Part shown: positions 12,641 to 24,060 of the stretch, piece after piece | How the letters are laid out: each line of letters begins with the position of its first letter | Position numbering within the stretch: the first letter of the stretch is position 1 | NCBI RefSeq assembly: GCF_000003815.2 | Contig: NC_049992.1 | Location: 9,448,311-9,512,310 of the forward strand | Length of the DNA: 64,000 nt | DNA from: Branchiostoma floridae | Lineage: Eukaryota > Chordata > Leptocardii > Amphioxiformes > Branchiostomatidae | Reading direction: 5' to 3' | Position numbers and translations under genes: made by a program | The notes under the pieces: model-generated | What the model was told of the DNA's origin: nothing | The model's database searches: none | Seen by the model: the letters and a program-made list of their open reading frames with translations, nothing else

Positions 12641-13120
12641 CGGAATAGCTAAAAAACACAGAAGATTATTGTATTTGACTTTGTATTGTATTGTATTTGT
12701 GTTTGCTGAGGTATAAACATAACATTTTGTACCAGAAAGCGCAATAATGTTCAGTTTTGACTGTTATAAAACAGATGACGCAATGTTTTATCTAACACCA
12801 GACAAAGGCTTATTACATTTGACTTAGCCGGTTAACATATATTTTGTAACAGATCTAGAGAAACGGTATTTGTCCGTTTTGACAGAAAATATTGAGACAT
12901 TTAAGTTGTCTCCTCGGCATACTAAAATACATGTAAAATTCACGTAAAGAAACACAACAGATTAAGTTAGATTTACAAACGCTGAAATCTTCCGTAAAAT
13001 GCCAAATGTATGTTTCCGATGCCTTTAATATATTTTAAAATCTGCTGAAATATTTCTCCGCCTTTAAGGGCTTTATACGTATCTCTGAAACTTTGCTTAA
13101 AAAGTTGTTTTCGTGCTGTG
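12640..13120. other. Right subterminal part of the insertion
   Basis: This is AT-rich sequence between the 115-bp array and the right terminal inverted repeat. It has no supported gene and no internal repeat beyond a few TGTATTGTATT words near 12680. Confidence 0.5.
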
Positions 13121-13245
13121 AGGGGCTCATCATAAAGATAAACAAGATCAAAAGAAGTACTATAATACTTGCAGTGGAAAGGAAACATCTCATCATCATG
13201 GACTTCTTATTCTATTTCTTATCACTTTTATTATTCTCATTCAAA
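13121..13245. repeat. Long dispersed repeat, interrupted copy, right part
   Basis: The segment from AGGGGCTCATCATAAAGAT matches 6835-6950, including GGAAACATCTCATCATCATG and TTCTATTTCTTATCACTTTT. It continues the copy that was broken at 8233. An assembly gap follows at 13278. Confidence 0.8.
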
Positions 13246-13277
13246 AACGAATCAACATTTTCAAATATTTTCAATAT

Positions 13278-14063
13278 NNNNNNNNNNNNNNNNNNNNNNN
13301 NNNNNNNNNNNNNNNNNNNNNNNNNNNNNNNNNNNNNNNNNNNNNNNNNNNNNNNNNNNNNNNNNNNNNNNNNNNNNNNNNNNNNNNNNNNNNNNNNNNN
13401 NNNNNNNNNNNNNNNNNNNNNNNNNNNNNNNNNNNNNNNNNNNNNNNNNNNNNNNNNNNNNNNNNNNNNNNNNNNNNNNNNNNNNNNNNNNNNNNNNNNN
13501 NNNNNNNNNNNNNNNNNNNNNNNNNNNNNNNNNNNNNNNNNNNNNNNNNNNNNNNNNNNNNNNNNNNNNNNNNNNNNNNNNNNNNNNNNNNNNNNNNNNN
13601 NNNNNNNNNNNNNNNNNNNNNNNNNNNNNNNNNNNNNNNNNNNNNNNNNNNNNNNNNNNNNNNNNNNNNNNNNNNNNNNNNNNNNNNNNNNNNNNNNNNN
13701 NNNNNNNNNNNNNNNNNNNNNNNNNNNNNNNNNNNNNNNNNNNNNNNNNNNNNNNNNNNNNNNNNNNNNNNNNNNNNNNNNNNNNNNNNNNNNNNNNNNN
13801 NNNNNNNNNNNNNNNNNNNNNNNNNNNNNNNNNNNNNNNNNNNNNNNNNNNNNNNNNNNNNNNNNNNNNNNNNNNNNNNNNNNNNNNNNNNNNNNNNNNN
13901 NNNNNNNNNNNNNNNNNNNNNNNNNNNNNNNNNNNNNNNNNNNNNNNNNNNNNNNNNNNNNNNNNNNNNNNNNNNNNNNNNNNNNNNNNNNNNNNNNNNN
14001 NNNNNNNNNNNNNNNNNNNNNNNNNNNNNNNNNNNNNNNNNNNNNNNNNNNNNNNNNNNNNNN
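13278..14063. other. Assembly gap (786 N)
   Basis: The sequence is unknown. Any reading frame bridging it is an artefact. Confidence 1.
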
Positions 14064-15076
14064 CTGAAAGACGAGCTGTATCACTGAAGGGAAGGACATC
14101 CGTGTGCAAATTGCTACAAGGGGATCGAGGCTGAGAGCCATATGCAAAACCCGAAACAACGTCGCCCGAAGGAGCAAGGCCATGAGAGGGAAATGCCAGA
14201 CCGGCAGCAGAGCCGCGGGCGGCCAACCGATTGCGCTGCTTTTGAGGGAAAAACTGAGTGCAGTTAGAGAATTCATGGACTGACGTACACGTGCTATCTG
14301 CGTTATTTGACTTATACGAATACGTGTTGTCTATTCTATTAGGTCATATTTAGTATTGTAAAAAAATAATTCAATTCACCTAGACAACGATGGATAAACG
14401 AATGGTGGACATCCTAACCAAACGTATATGAAAACTTTATTGACACGACAAAAGTACAGCGACTTTCGTGAGGATTATAACAACTATTTACAGTACAGCT
14501 AAGCAGACGTATATGCATATTTACAGATATGAATAAGTCAACATGCTGTTTCTAGCATGTCATTTACATAATTCGAACATTGCCTGCAAATGTCTTGAGT
14601 TACAAACGAACTTTTACCAATCTAACGTTTGTGGGAGTTTCTTAACGATAAAAATACACGTCCGTGCAGCCGTTTACTTTTGGGTTGTAGCAGCCGTTTA
14701 CTTTTGGGCTGTAGCAGCCTTTCACTCCGTCACTTACAAGAAGATACAACGCAACGTTTGCTAGATGTAATTAGTCTGTAGTATTGTACTATGATTGTTA
14801 TTCTTGAACAGTTATTCGTTTGATGACGTGAACTACAACAGACCGAGATGTACTTAGTCTAGTAATATGAGCGATATTGTGTAGCTGTCTGTCAGGTAAG
14901 GCAGAATACAAAGACGAGAGATTTCTACGGCAGTTCAGGAGAGCAGACATTTGTCTAGTACTGAGACAGAATGTTAATACAAGAGATTCCTAAGGTAAGA
15001 GAGTTCAGTTCAGGAGAGGCAATAGAGAACTTCAGTTAAGGCCAAAGAGAGATAGCATTATTATGAAGTCTGTTAT
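14064..15076. other. Repeat fragments between two gaps, no gene
   Basis: The part at 14150-14215 shares CGTCGCCCGAAG and neighbouring words with 4800-4860. A short tandem repeat at 14667-14727 has a 24-bp unit starting GCAGCCGTTTACTTTTGGG. The end of the stretch (14950-15076) duplicates 5775-5890. No exon is supported. Confidence 0.5.
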
Positions 15077-15291
15077 NNNNNNNNNNNNNNNNNNNNNNNN
15101 NNNNNNNNNNNNNNNNNNNNNNNNNNNNNNNNNNNNNNNNNNNNNNNNNNNNNNNNNNNNNNNNNNNNNNNNNNNNNNNNNNNNNNNNNNNNNNNNNNNN
15201 NNNNNNNNNNNNNNNNNNNNNNNNNNNNNNNNNNNNNNNNNNNNNNNNNNNNNNNNNNNNNNNNNNNNNNNNNNNNNNNNNNNNNNNNNNN
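15077..15291. other. Assembly gap (215 N) at a tandem array
   Basis: The gap ends inside the 100-bp tandem array, so the true number of repeat units is unknown. Confidence 1.
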
Positions 15292-16030
15292 TGCCGTTTC
15301 CGACAAGAGTACAAGATCATGTTTTCTAACCCATCCCATTCAATCCCCTCATACAACAAACTAACCCTTCATGCTTGTGGCTCTTGCCGTCCTGCCGCTT
15401 CCGACAAGAGTACAAGATCATATTTCCTAACCATCCCATCCAATCCCCTCATACAACACACTAACCCTTCATGCTTGTGGCTCTTGCCGTCCTGCCGTTT
15501 CCGACAAGAGTACAAGATCATATTTCCTAACCATCCCATCCAATCCCTTCATACAACACACTAACCCTTCATGCTTGTGTCTCTTGCCGTCCTGCCGTTT
15601 CCGACAAGACCACAAGATCACGTTTCCTAACCATCCCATCCCTTCATACAACACACTAACCCTTCATGCTTGTGGCTCTTGCCGTCCTGCCGTTTCCGAC
15701 AAGAGTACAAGATCATATTTCCTAACCATCCCATCCCATCCCTTCATACAACACACTAACCCTTCATGCTTGTGTCTCTTGCCGTCCTGCCGCTTCCGAC
15801 AAGAGTACAAGATCATATTTCCTAACCATCTCATCCAATCCCTTCATACAACACACTAACCCTTCATGCTTGTGTCTCTTGCCGTCCTGCCGTTTCCGAC
15901 AAGACCACAAGATCACGTTTCCTAACCATCCAATTCCTTCATACAACACACTAAGCCTTCATGCTTGTGGCTCTTGCCGTCCTGTCGTTTCCGATGAGAC
16001 CACAAGATCACGTTTCCTAGTCATCTCATA
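15292..16030. repeat. Tandem array, 95/100-bp unit, about eight copies
   Basis: CTCTTGCCGTCCTG recurs at 15381, 15481, 15581, 15676, 15776, 15876 and 15971. Spacings are 100 or 95 bp, the short form lacking five bases near CCATCCAATCCC. Long ORFs on both strands here come from the repeat and are not genes. The array ends about 490 bp before the probable start of the aminotransferase gene. Confidence 0.95.
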
Positions 16031-16518
16031 ACTTCATACAACACACCAATCCGTCATATCCAAATGGCGCCAGCGCCACCCTTCCCGTCATACACCGTAA
16101 AACAAAATGGCGGCGCCCATAAAAGCCAACGAAAACAGAACAGGTTTTGCTACCGCAAACCTGTAACTAACGTCACCAACCATGATCATCTCAGCCATCT
16201 TAAATTGAATTTGGCGCGTCAAGAGATCACATGATCCAATTTAAATCCCTGGAGATATGCCCTCAATGATCGTAAAATAACCAATAATTAATCACATTTT
16301 GACAAATCGTAATAGGTATATCGCTTTTACGTTATTCTTTCACTTGATACATCATATAAGACCTATAAAAACATCCTTTATTCAAACTTCTGCACTTCTG
16401 TACTTTTTCTCAAATCTGCTAGATGTCGCTGCTGACGCATAAAATTACGCATGTGTACACAGAGCCCAACATAATTTGCAGAAAGCAACCACTTGCTTAT
16501 GATCCATACATTCCAGCC
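16031..16518 (+). promoter_or_regulatory. Probable promoter and 5' leader of the AGXT gene
   Basis: The interval holds a GC-rich palindromic word, GGCGCCAGCGCC (16066), and a TATA-like TATAAAA at 16364-16370, about 155 bases before the favoured start codon. An upstream ATG at 16423 is in frame with the gene and could be used if transcription starts before it. This is inference from position and motif only. Confidence 0.4.
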
Positions 16519-19500
16519 ATGCTTTTTCTTACCCGTTGGCGCAGAGTTTTCACCCCTACAACTTCTGTTGCACTACGACTTTACCACATGTCCTCCCCCG
16601 CCAGTTCAGTAGGTCAGTCCGTCCCCAAGATGGCCGACAAGCAGAGTTTGGTGGAAAGTTTCCCTCCTCCCAAGGAGCTGCTAACGCCGCTGAGGGTCCC
16701 ACAGAAGACCCTTCTAGGCCCCGGCCCTTCCAATGCGTCTCCGAGGGTTCTTGCCGCGAGTGCCTTGCCGTTGTTGGGACACCTGCATCCCGAGTTTTTA
16801 CAGGTACGTACGCACGGAGTGGGGGAGAGACTCAGATGCAAGGAAAGTTCAGGACTTGACCGGGCTTGACCCCGACCTTTGGACCCTCCCACTTTTTACT
16901 GAGCCACGTCAACGGTTTCTTCCACTAAGTCCGGTCCAGGAGACACAGACATAATCTTTACAGCAGTTGATGAGACCAATTTTAAGTTTTATAAGTTATT
17001 GTAAGTTTTATTGTCTACATTGCACATGATTTAAAGGCCAATTATCTACCCTCAAGGTTTTGTCAATTGATTTATTGATGTCACCTTTACGAAGTTGGGC
17101 AACTTGTTTAGCACAGGGTCACATAAAAAAATCTTTTGTAAGCTGCATGTTACACCCTACAGCAAAGTGAATAGTCTACAACAACAACAACACCCCGTCC
17201 ACAATTATTTAGAACAGCAGGGTTCTAGCCAGGATTTTATTTTAGCGTAGTGGGAATGGCATGGTAGCAAAGCGACTAATCAGGAGATTGGTGTGGAAGG
17301 GGGGTCTTGGTCCTTCCACAGTGAGATTTGAAGATGTTAAGTTAAAAGTTAGGATTTTGGGGTCAGTTTTGAGTGGCATATCATCATTTTTCATTGTTCA
17401 GACATTAATTAGTCATTGTTGAACAAGCAAATGACAGCAAAGCACCACTACACTAGTTAAAAATTAGCGTAGTGGCCCTTATTTGAGCGTAGGGGTCACA
17501 AATTTTAGCGGTGGCCCACTACGCTAAAATGCACTAGCTTACTAGAAGAACCCTGAACAGATGATGAACATCAGATGAAATTAACGAGTGCTAGTAGCAC
17601 AAAGAATATCTTTGAAAAAGCAAAGTTGTTAACTTATTTAAGTAATTATCATCATCATAGCCTGAATATTAGTCAAGCTTCTAGTAGCTCTCCCTTTGCT
17701 CAGCTTTTGTGATTTTGTCATCAGAAGTTTTTAATAAGTATTTTTTGAAGGTAGAATTTCTCATGTTGCAGATCAAAACAGAAGAAGTATTTATAGTCTG
17801 TGTAACACAAACTCCACTGTCCAGGGCTGTAACTGGCCCCTCTAGGGGGCCGGCGGATGTTGGGCGGGCTGCTATAAGCGAGATTTAATCAGGCTAAAGG
17901 ATTTAGAGTTCTTAGGAGTGGGCACCGGTACGATGTACCTGTACAAAACTATTTTTCTTGTTGGACCGGTCCAGAAAAACAGACTGTGGACCAGATATTG
18001 GACCTATTAGAAAAATAAACAGATTTTCTGTACCGGTCCCCATCCCTAATTTAGCGCTCTTCTTCACAATTATTATGTACAGTCTAACACCTTCATGATT
18101 ACAGATCATGGATGACGTCAAGGCTGGGATCCAGTATGCGTTCCAGACTAAGAACCAGCTGACCCTGGCGGTGAGCGGGACGGGTCACGCGGCGATGGAG
18201 GCAGCGGTAGTGAACATGGTGGAACCTGGGGACGTGGTGTTGGTGGCCGTCCACGGGCTGTGGGGCGAGAGGTGTGCAGACATGTGCAGCAGGAATGGTT
18301 CGTGTTTCTTTTTCTTCTTTTGTACTGCCATTCTGCCAAGCCTCTAATTTTAGAGATTAACGGCAGATGTTTATTTTATAAGTTGCATTCAATTTCGCAG
18401 AAATTCAATTTCGCTGTAGCGAGAAAAAGGACTTTTCGCGGTGGTTTTAATTTCGCGGTAGCCTCTTGTAGTCTCTTCATGCCATGGAAAAATGTTCGCG
18501 GTGGTTTTAAATTTGCGGTGAAGTGGCCACCGCGAAAACCGCAAACATCAAACCACCGCGAAAGTTTCTGCATTTACAGTACTACAAATTCCAACTGTGT
18601 ATGCAGATTAGCCTTTGTCACACATAGTACTCAACCAATTCATGGCCTCTTGACCTTCTCCAAACCATGAGAAAGAGAATCATTTATTTGAAAAAGCCTG
18701 GTGCAGGGTGCATGTGGAGTTTAAGCCGCTACTCCCAACCCTGCACTAACTTCACAGTGACTGTCCTTGGTTGGCCTAGAGCAAGACTGCATATGGGAAA
18801 TTCCCACATACAACTTTGCTGGGAATGTCCAGAAAGTGTAACAGGGGCTAAAGTTAGGAGCTGTGTAGGTATTTCTGATGTGTATGGAATGAACCATTCT
18901 AAAACCAAAACCAGCACACTAAACTAGTAACTTCATGTACAGACCAGAAATGTCTTATATCTTATATGCTAATTGCCAGTCTTTTGTACATGACAGGTGC
19001 TGAGGTCAGAACAATGAACAAGCCCATTGGTCAGAACTTCACACTGGAAGATATTCAAAAGGTAATTACCGGTAAATCAATGTGCCTTTGTCCTTATTGG
19101 TGTCATTCTCATAGTCATATACATTGTACGTCAAAAAAGCAGTTACTCATGATCAAGCAACTGGATATGATTTTGGAAACTGTCCAAAATCATATCCAGT
19201 TGCTTGAGTAACTGCTTTTTGAGTAACTGCTTACTACTTAGATGTCTATTTCTTTATCGACATATGCATTGGATGCATTGTAGTTTTTTTATCGTACATC
19301 AGTGAAAAAGACTTGTCGAAGTTCAGTTTATGTCAGTTATCTTAAAATTTGACATTTCCCACCTCCCAGGGTATAGAGTACCACAAACCCTGCATGTTCT
19401 TCATCTGCCATGGTGAATCCTCTGCTGGCGTGCTACAGCCGCTGGACGGGATCGGGGACATCTGCCACAAGTCAGTTGTATAACATCACAGGACAGTCTC

Positions 19501-22500
19501 AAGGGCATGTCCCTCTCTGGACCAGAGCTTTTGTTGTTTGACAGTAAAAAATTGACCTGGTGTTTCCTATTTAAAATATTGTGATGAAGCCATTCTATAT
19601 CATACGTTGTTGTTTGGATTTCATTTTGTCTATTGTTTTCCCTGTTGTAGACATGATTGCCTGTTGTTGGTTGACTCCGTGGCATCTCTGGGAGGGACTC
19701 CTTTGTACATGGATGAACAAGGTATCAGAAATACTGCTGTACAAGAGCTTAGCTTGTTGGTAGGGAAAAATCAGATGAGAAAGAATAGTGGAGGATGGAC
19801 TTGACTGCCATTGATTTGGTTGTCAGTATACTATAAGCTATGAGTCAGTGAGTATGTAAGACTATAAAAACATGTATATGTAATCAATGTGTAGAATATT
19901 GCAAGTTCAAGGCTGTTTTTTGCATAATCTCATTGATATTTGTTAAGTTCTGAGAATGTCTAGTATATAGAATCATCTCATTTTCTTTCTATCATAGGAA
20001 AAACTTACACTATTTTGATATGACACATCCCCTCTACTTTCTATGAGGTTTAATATTAAAGTGTAATATGTCCATGTCCCCAGGGATTGACATCCTGTAC
20101 AGCGGTGCACAGAAGGTGCTAGGTGCCCCGCCCGGAGCCTCGCCCATCTCATTCAGTGCAAGGGCCAGGTAGGAACCAACAGACTTACTCTGAGAAAATT
20201 TGCTATCAATGATATTTGCATTAAGAATAACTGTAATTCCCTTAAAGGGATTGAAGAAGATTCATGTAGCCTGGAGCCTTGTTCTCTTTAGTCCACTCGC
20301 AAAGGTCGCCACACATGTTGTTGGCAGGTAGCGACCTTCAGGAGCAGACTAATTACGGAACACGTTTGTTGTAGACAAGATTTCTGTTATGTCACAGTTC
20401 TGACTTTGACTATCTTTTCTGCCACAGAGGCAAGCTGGCCCGCCGCAAGCAAAAGGTTCCCTCCTTCTACTTCGACATGAACCTGTTGTCTGACTACTGG
20501 GGGGTCGGTCTGCAGAAGGGACAACCCAGGAAGTATGTCCTCTCTTTCCCCTTGACTTGATGTCTAATTTCACCTTGTAGAATCAAAATGCACTCAGTGC
20601 TCTGGCCTATTTTCATTTTGATTTCTTGTCATCTTCAAATTCTGTAACATGGTTGTCAAAACTTGTCAAAACTTGAATTAATGGAATTTTTAAAGGTTTT
20701 TGCCTGCTTGTGTAAATAGTGATATACTAAAAACTCTTTCATTATATGATACTAGGTACCACCATACTGGGCCTATCAGCAGTGTCTATGCTTTAAGAGA
20801 GGGACTCGCAAAACTTGCTGAAGAGGTAAGTATGTTAAAAGGTTGAAGTTCTAATTTTGATTTTCTAAAATTTGATCTAGTATTACTATTTCAATTTTAT
20901 TGAAATTTGATATTCAAGAAGCTATAGCAGTCCATTTCTATGGCCCTTTGGCACAAATGTTAGACAGCTAATTCAGTTTACCATTGGCCACTAATTTGAC
21001 AAGGGTTGAAATGCTGTATAAAGATTTCTGATAAATTTGTGTATGACACAGTTTGATAAGTGTTAACAACAATGTATGTACTGTAGGGACTGGAGAACTG
21101 TATCAGCCGTCACCAGGAGAACGCCCTGTTGCTGCACCAGGGGTTGGAGGCCATGGGGCTGGAGCTGTGGGTGAAGGACAAGGTAATAGTGTGGAGTTTG
21201 TAGAATTATCATCATAAATTTGCTTTTGTTTGTCATTGAAGTACTTGAAAAAGTGAGAAATTCATTTTCATTTGTAAGGACAGGCAAGAGTCCTAACTTT
21301 TTTTAACTAAATTGGTCTCTGAAATTTCTTTGTGTTAGTTGTTTCACATTGTACTCTGTATAGTTTTCCCCTTTACAATATATCAGATATACATGTAGTT
21401 TTGAAGGCAAGGTTTATTCATGTTTGCATGCAAGGTATAAACACTGCAAAATGTTATAATTTTTTTATAACTCTTAATTTTCACACAGAAAGTATCAAAT
21501 TGTGATCCATTGTAACAATAACAGTTATGTAAATGAGAAACATGCATGGGCTATTGTTTTGAATTCTCTCACGAGTTTTTATACCTTTCTGTAACCCTAC
21601 TGTAGGCTGCCAGACTGCCCACAGTGACAGTGGTAAGGGTACCAGAAGGGGTGAACTGGAAAGACGTGGCCTCTTACATCATGAACAAGTCCGTACTCTT
21701 CAAACAGCTCAATGGCTCATAATTAATTTGGAAATAGTTGATTTGCTATGAATAGATCTGAATTTCATGTAAATGTACTAGTCAATAACATCCAGTCACA
21801 ATTGTGGATTTGCTTTGAAGTCCCCAATGAATATGTGATTTCTTACACATGGCTTGAATCTTGATTTTACTACATGTAAGGTGCAACATTATTGATTTAC
21901 GTTTAGAGAGCAAATTGTCGAAAAACATTAAATGTTGAAAATAAGTTATTGCACTCTTCTTTTTTTTTTTTTTTTGGTGTAGGTACTCCATTGAAATCTC
22001 AGGCGGACTCGGGGCCTCAGCTGGGAAGGTGAGTTACTGTACTTGTGCAAGGAAAATGCCAGATTCATAGTCATGAAAAATCATTTGGTTTTTCCTTGCA
22101 CAATTGGCACATGTATTTAGCTAAATTCTACTAATGGTGGAATAACTACATGTATCAGCATTTAAAAGTAAGCACTTGTAACTTTTTTTTATGCAGTTTG
22201 TAATCTTCAAATCTCCAAGCAGATGATGGGAAGTCAAACCAGTTTTTTCCTAACTTTGTATTTCTGTTTCTCAAACTGCCTCTACAATGAGACAGTGATC
22301 TAAAAACATGACTCAATTTAGCCTCCCATTTGTAAAACCAGTGGCTTCACAAAGCACAATATCTGTATTTAAATATGTACAGATTTAACATTCACTATCA
22401 TACTTCCACCAGGTGCCATTATACTGCCACCTCAAAAAACTTTGTTATAGAGGCCTTCTTCAACACCTAAATATCACATTTAAGATATTTAACATTCGAT

Positions 22501-22747
22501 GTTCATGACAATCATGGGAAAGACCTCTTTACTAACGTTTTTTAGGTGGTGGTATAATGAAACCCGGTGGAATTATGATAGTGGATGTTACCAATGTAGT
22601 GTAGACTCAACAACATTCCATGCTTTTCAGGCGTGGCGTATCGGCCTGATGGGACACAACTGTACCAGGGACAACGTGGAGTTGGTCCTCCGCGCCCTGA
22701 AAGATGCTCTGCAGCACTACGGGGTGAGAATCCAGGCCAAGCTGTGA
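16519..22747 (+). CDS. AGXT: Serine-pyruvate / alanine-glyoxylate aminotransferase (12 exons)
   Basis: This is a class V PLP enzyme that moves an amino group from alanine or serine to glyoxylate or pyruvate. Exons: 16519-16803, 18105-18297, 18997-19061, 19370-19470, 19651-19721, 20084-20168, 20428-20532, 20756-20825, 21087-21182, 21606-21688, 21983-22028, 22631-22747. All junctions are GT-AG and the frame stays open (438 codons from 16519, 415 from 16588, 401 from 16630; I recall about 392 for human). Family landmarks: LLGPGPSN in exon 1, [11 protein letters not shown] in exon 2, [13 protein letters not shown] in exon 4, [17 protein letters not shown] in exon 5, and [13 protein letters not shown] in exon 6, whose lysine should bind PLP. 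The 23 residues from 16519 ([11 protein letters not shown]...) are basic, lack acidic residues and look like a mitochondrial presequence; initiation at 16588 or 16630 would remove it. The last three residues, AKL, fit a PTS1 peroxisomal signal. Confidence 0.95.
17218..17555. mobile_element. hAT-like MITE with 5-bp TSD (AACAG)
   Basis: This 338-bp element in AGXT intron 1 starts CAGGGTTCTAG and ends CTAGAAGAACCCTG. It has AACAG directly on both sides (17213-17217 and 17556-17560). GCGTAGTGG-like words form inner inverted repeats. There is no ORF. CAGGG ends suggest hAT; the duplication is 5 bp rather than the usual 8. Confidence 0.75.
17912..18049. mobile_element. MITE-like element with ACCGGTAC termini
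   Basis: The left end TTAGGAGTGGGCACCGGTAC pairs with the right end GTACCGGTCCCCATCCCTAA. The interior TTGGACCGGTCCAGAAAAA is shared with the larger element at 42279-42733. No clear target duplication is seen. It lies in AGXT intron 1, just before exon 2. Confidence 0.65.
18386..18581. mobile_element. MITE of the TACTGTAAATG / GCGGTGG family, copy 1
   Basis: Repeated TTTCGCGGTGGTTTTAA words and their reverse complement CCACCGCGAAA form internal stems. The right end is CATTTACAGTA; the left end is eroded. A better copy lies at 62706-62918. It sits in AGXT intron 2. Confidence 0.7.
19133..19221. mobile_element. Long hairpin / foldback element, copy 1
   Basis: CAAAAAGCAGTTACTCAAGCAACTGG-type arms, about 38 bp and nearly perfect apart from a short extra CATGAT in the left arm, flank a loop of a few bases. 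A diverged relative lies at 49540-49608. It sits in AGXT intron 3, between exon 3 and exon 4. Confidence 0.65.
22406..22570. mobile_element. TIR foldback element in the last AGXT intron
   Basis: The left end is CCACCAGGTGCCATTATACT, and the right end is its imperfect reverse complement ending CCCGGTGG. Arms extend about 50 bp and include CACCTCAAAAAA / TTTTTTAGGTGG. No ORF is present. Confidence 0.55.
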
Positions 22748-24060
22748 TCAGGGCTCACACAGGGTACAAGCTGTGCCCCTGCCGAATCACATTACGCACA
22801 GTAAAGCTTGATTGGTGTCATGCAAGAGTTTTCCTGACAGACATGGTCTCATAGCAGAGTTTATTTGACACATCAGCCATATGTATCACATCTGTTGAAC
22901 AGGACACTTTTTATTGTTCATTGCCTGATACATCCTAAGGAAGGAAAAACTATTTGATTTAATCTAAAGAAGTGAAATAGTCAATAATTACAAATCGCAA
23001 ACAAGACATTCCAGTAAATAATGTACAAAATTGTTTTTAAGATTTTAGAGTATAAGAATCGCTTAGTATTGTGCTTGATAATATGACTGAGATGATGTAA
23101 ATTATTATTTTCAAATTAGCTTTCGTACAGACATGTACTTAAATCATATATCTTATTTCATATAAATGATATTATGCTGATCTTGTATTACCTGCTCCAT
23201 CTTGCAAGTTGATGACTGATGATGATGAACTTGCAAGGTATCCATTTCCTATTTGGTCCTTAGTCATCGTTAGTAGTTAATTGCCTGAAATTGATGAGTT
23301 TTTGATGCATTGCTCGGATACTCTAATCACAAGGTGTAATTGGTTTTAGATAGAACCTCCTTGATGTTATTTACTGTAAGTTGCTTCCTTGCATTAAAAG
23401 AATAATGGATTTCAATTTAGTTTCACCACAGTAATGCAATTTGTCAACATGCGAGTGCTTAAAGCTTTGCAATGGTTGAATTGCAATACTGACTAGTGAT
23501 TAGTTGAATTGCAATACTGACTGGTGATTGCTGGGCAAAAACATTACAAGTATCATTTGACCATTATAGGTCTCATGAACTTTGACCTCTAACTTTCAGT
23601 TTACCCTGCCCTGAGTGATGACTTCACAAGATGTGGGGGAGGATGGTTTTGTGAGAGCAATGTTTTCTTTGGCAACGTTCTGAGGGAGTGAGCCCAAATA
23701 ATACACACTTCAGTTATTGTTCTTATCAAATCTAATTTACTCAGAATGGTCTACTTGTATCCTGCAATCACCAGTCAAAATTCTCAGGCTTTTTATAATT
23801 AAGAATTTCAACACTTTTTAAAGGCAACATCAAGTTTTGATGAAGTATATGTAATGACATGTATGAAGCCTTCAACATAAATTGAGATGCTGACCTGTCA
23901 TAGAGAACAAAAAATGTCTAGATTGCTACATTCTAAAATGTCTTTCTTATCATAAGTTAACAGTAGTATACCTTCTCTTAAGTTATACGACTAACACTGT
24001 CTTGCAACACATGTAACAGTATTATAATTCAAATGGTACGAAATAATGAGGCTTGACAAT
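22748..24060. other. AGXT downstream region, no gene seen
   Basis: This should include the AGXT 3' UTR, but I cannot place the poly(A) site. A 30-bp direct repeat (GAATTGCAATACTGACT, near 23478 and 23508) and a small hairpin (CTTGCAAGTT/AACTTGCAAG at 23204-23240) are the only structures noted. Confidence 0.5.

Larger units (their letters stand above)
8234..13120. mobile_element. CACTA/EnSpm-like non-autonomous DNA transposon
   Basis: The insertion begins CACGGCACGAAAAAC. Its right end, read on the other strand, begins CACAGCACGAAAAC, and both then carry TTTAAG about 20 bases in. It is flanked by AGG on both sides (8231-8233 and 13121-13123), while the paralogous empty site at 6835 has a single AGG. 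CAC termini with a 3-bp target duplication are typical of the CMC/EnSpm (CACTA) superfamily. The interior holds a 141-bp array near the left end, about 1.1 kb of unique sequence, and a 115-bp array near the right end. No transposase ORF is visible, so it would be non-autonomous. The insertion itself is well supported; the superfamily is inferred from ends and duplication length only. Confidence 0.75.

Noticed and set aside
13093..14276. Long ORFs of over 300 codons in several frames
   Set aside because: They are open only because they cross the N gap at 13278-14063.
15319..15949. ORFs on both strands with repeated HACGSC-like segments
   Set aside because: They are translations of the 95/100-bp tandem array; the unit length is not a multiple of three and frames shift between copies.
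16423..16518. Start of AGXT at the first in-frame ATG (16423)
   Set aside because: The 32 extra residues do not look like a presequence and no family member I know has them; kept only as a possible upstream start.
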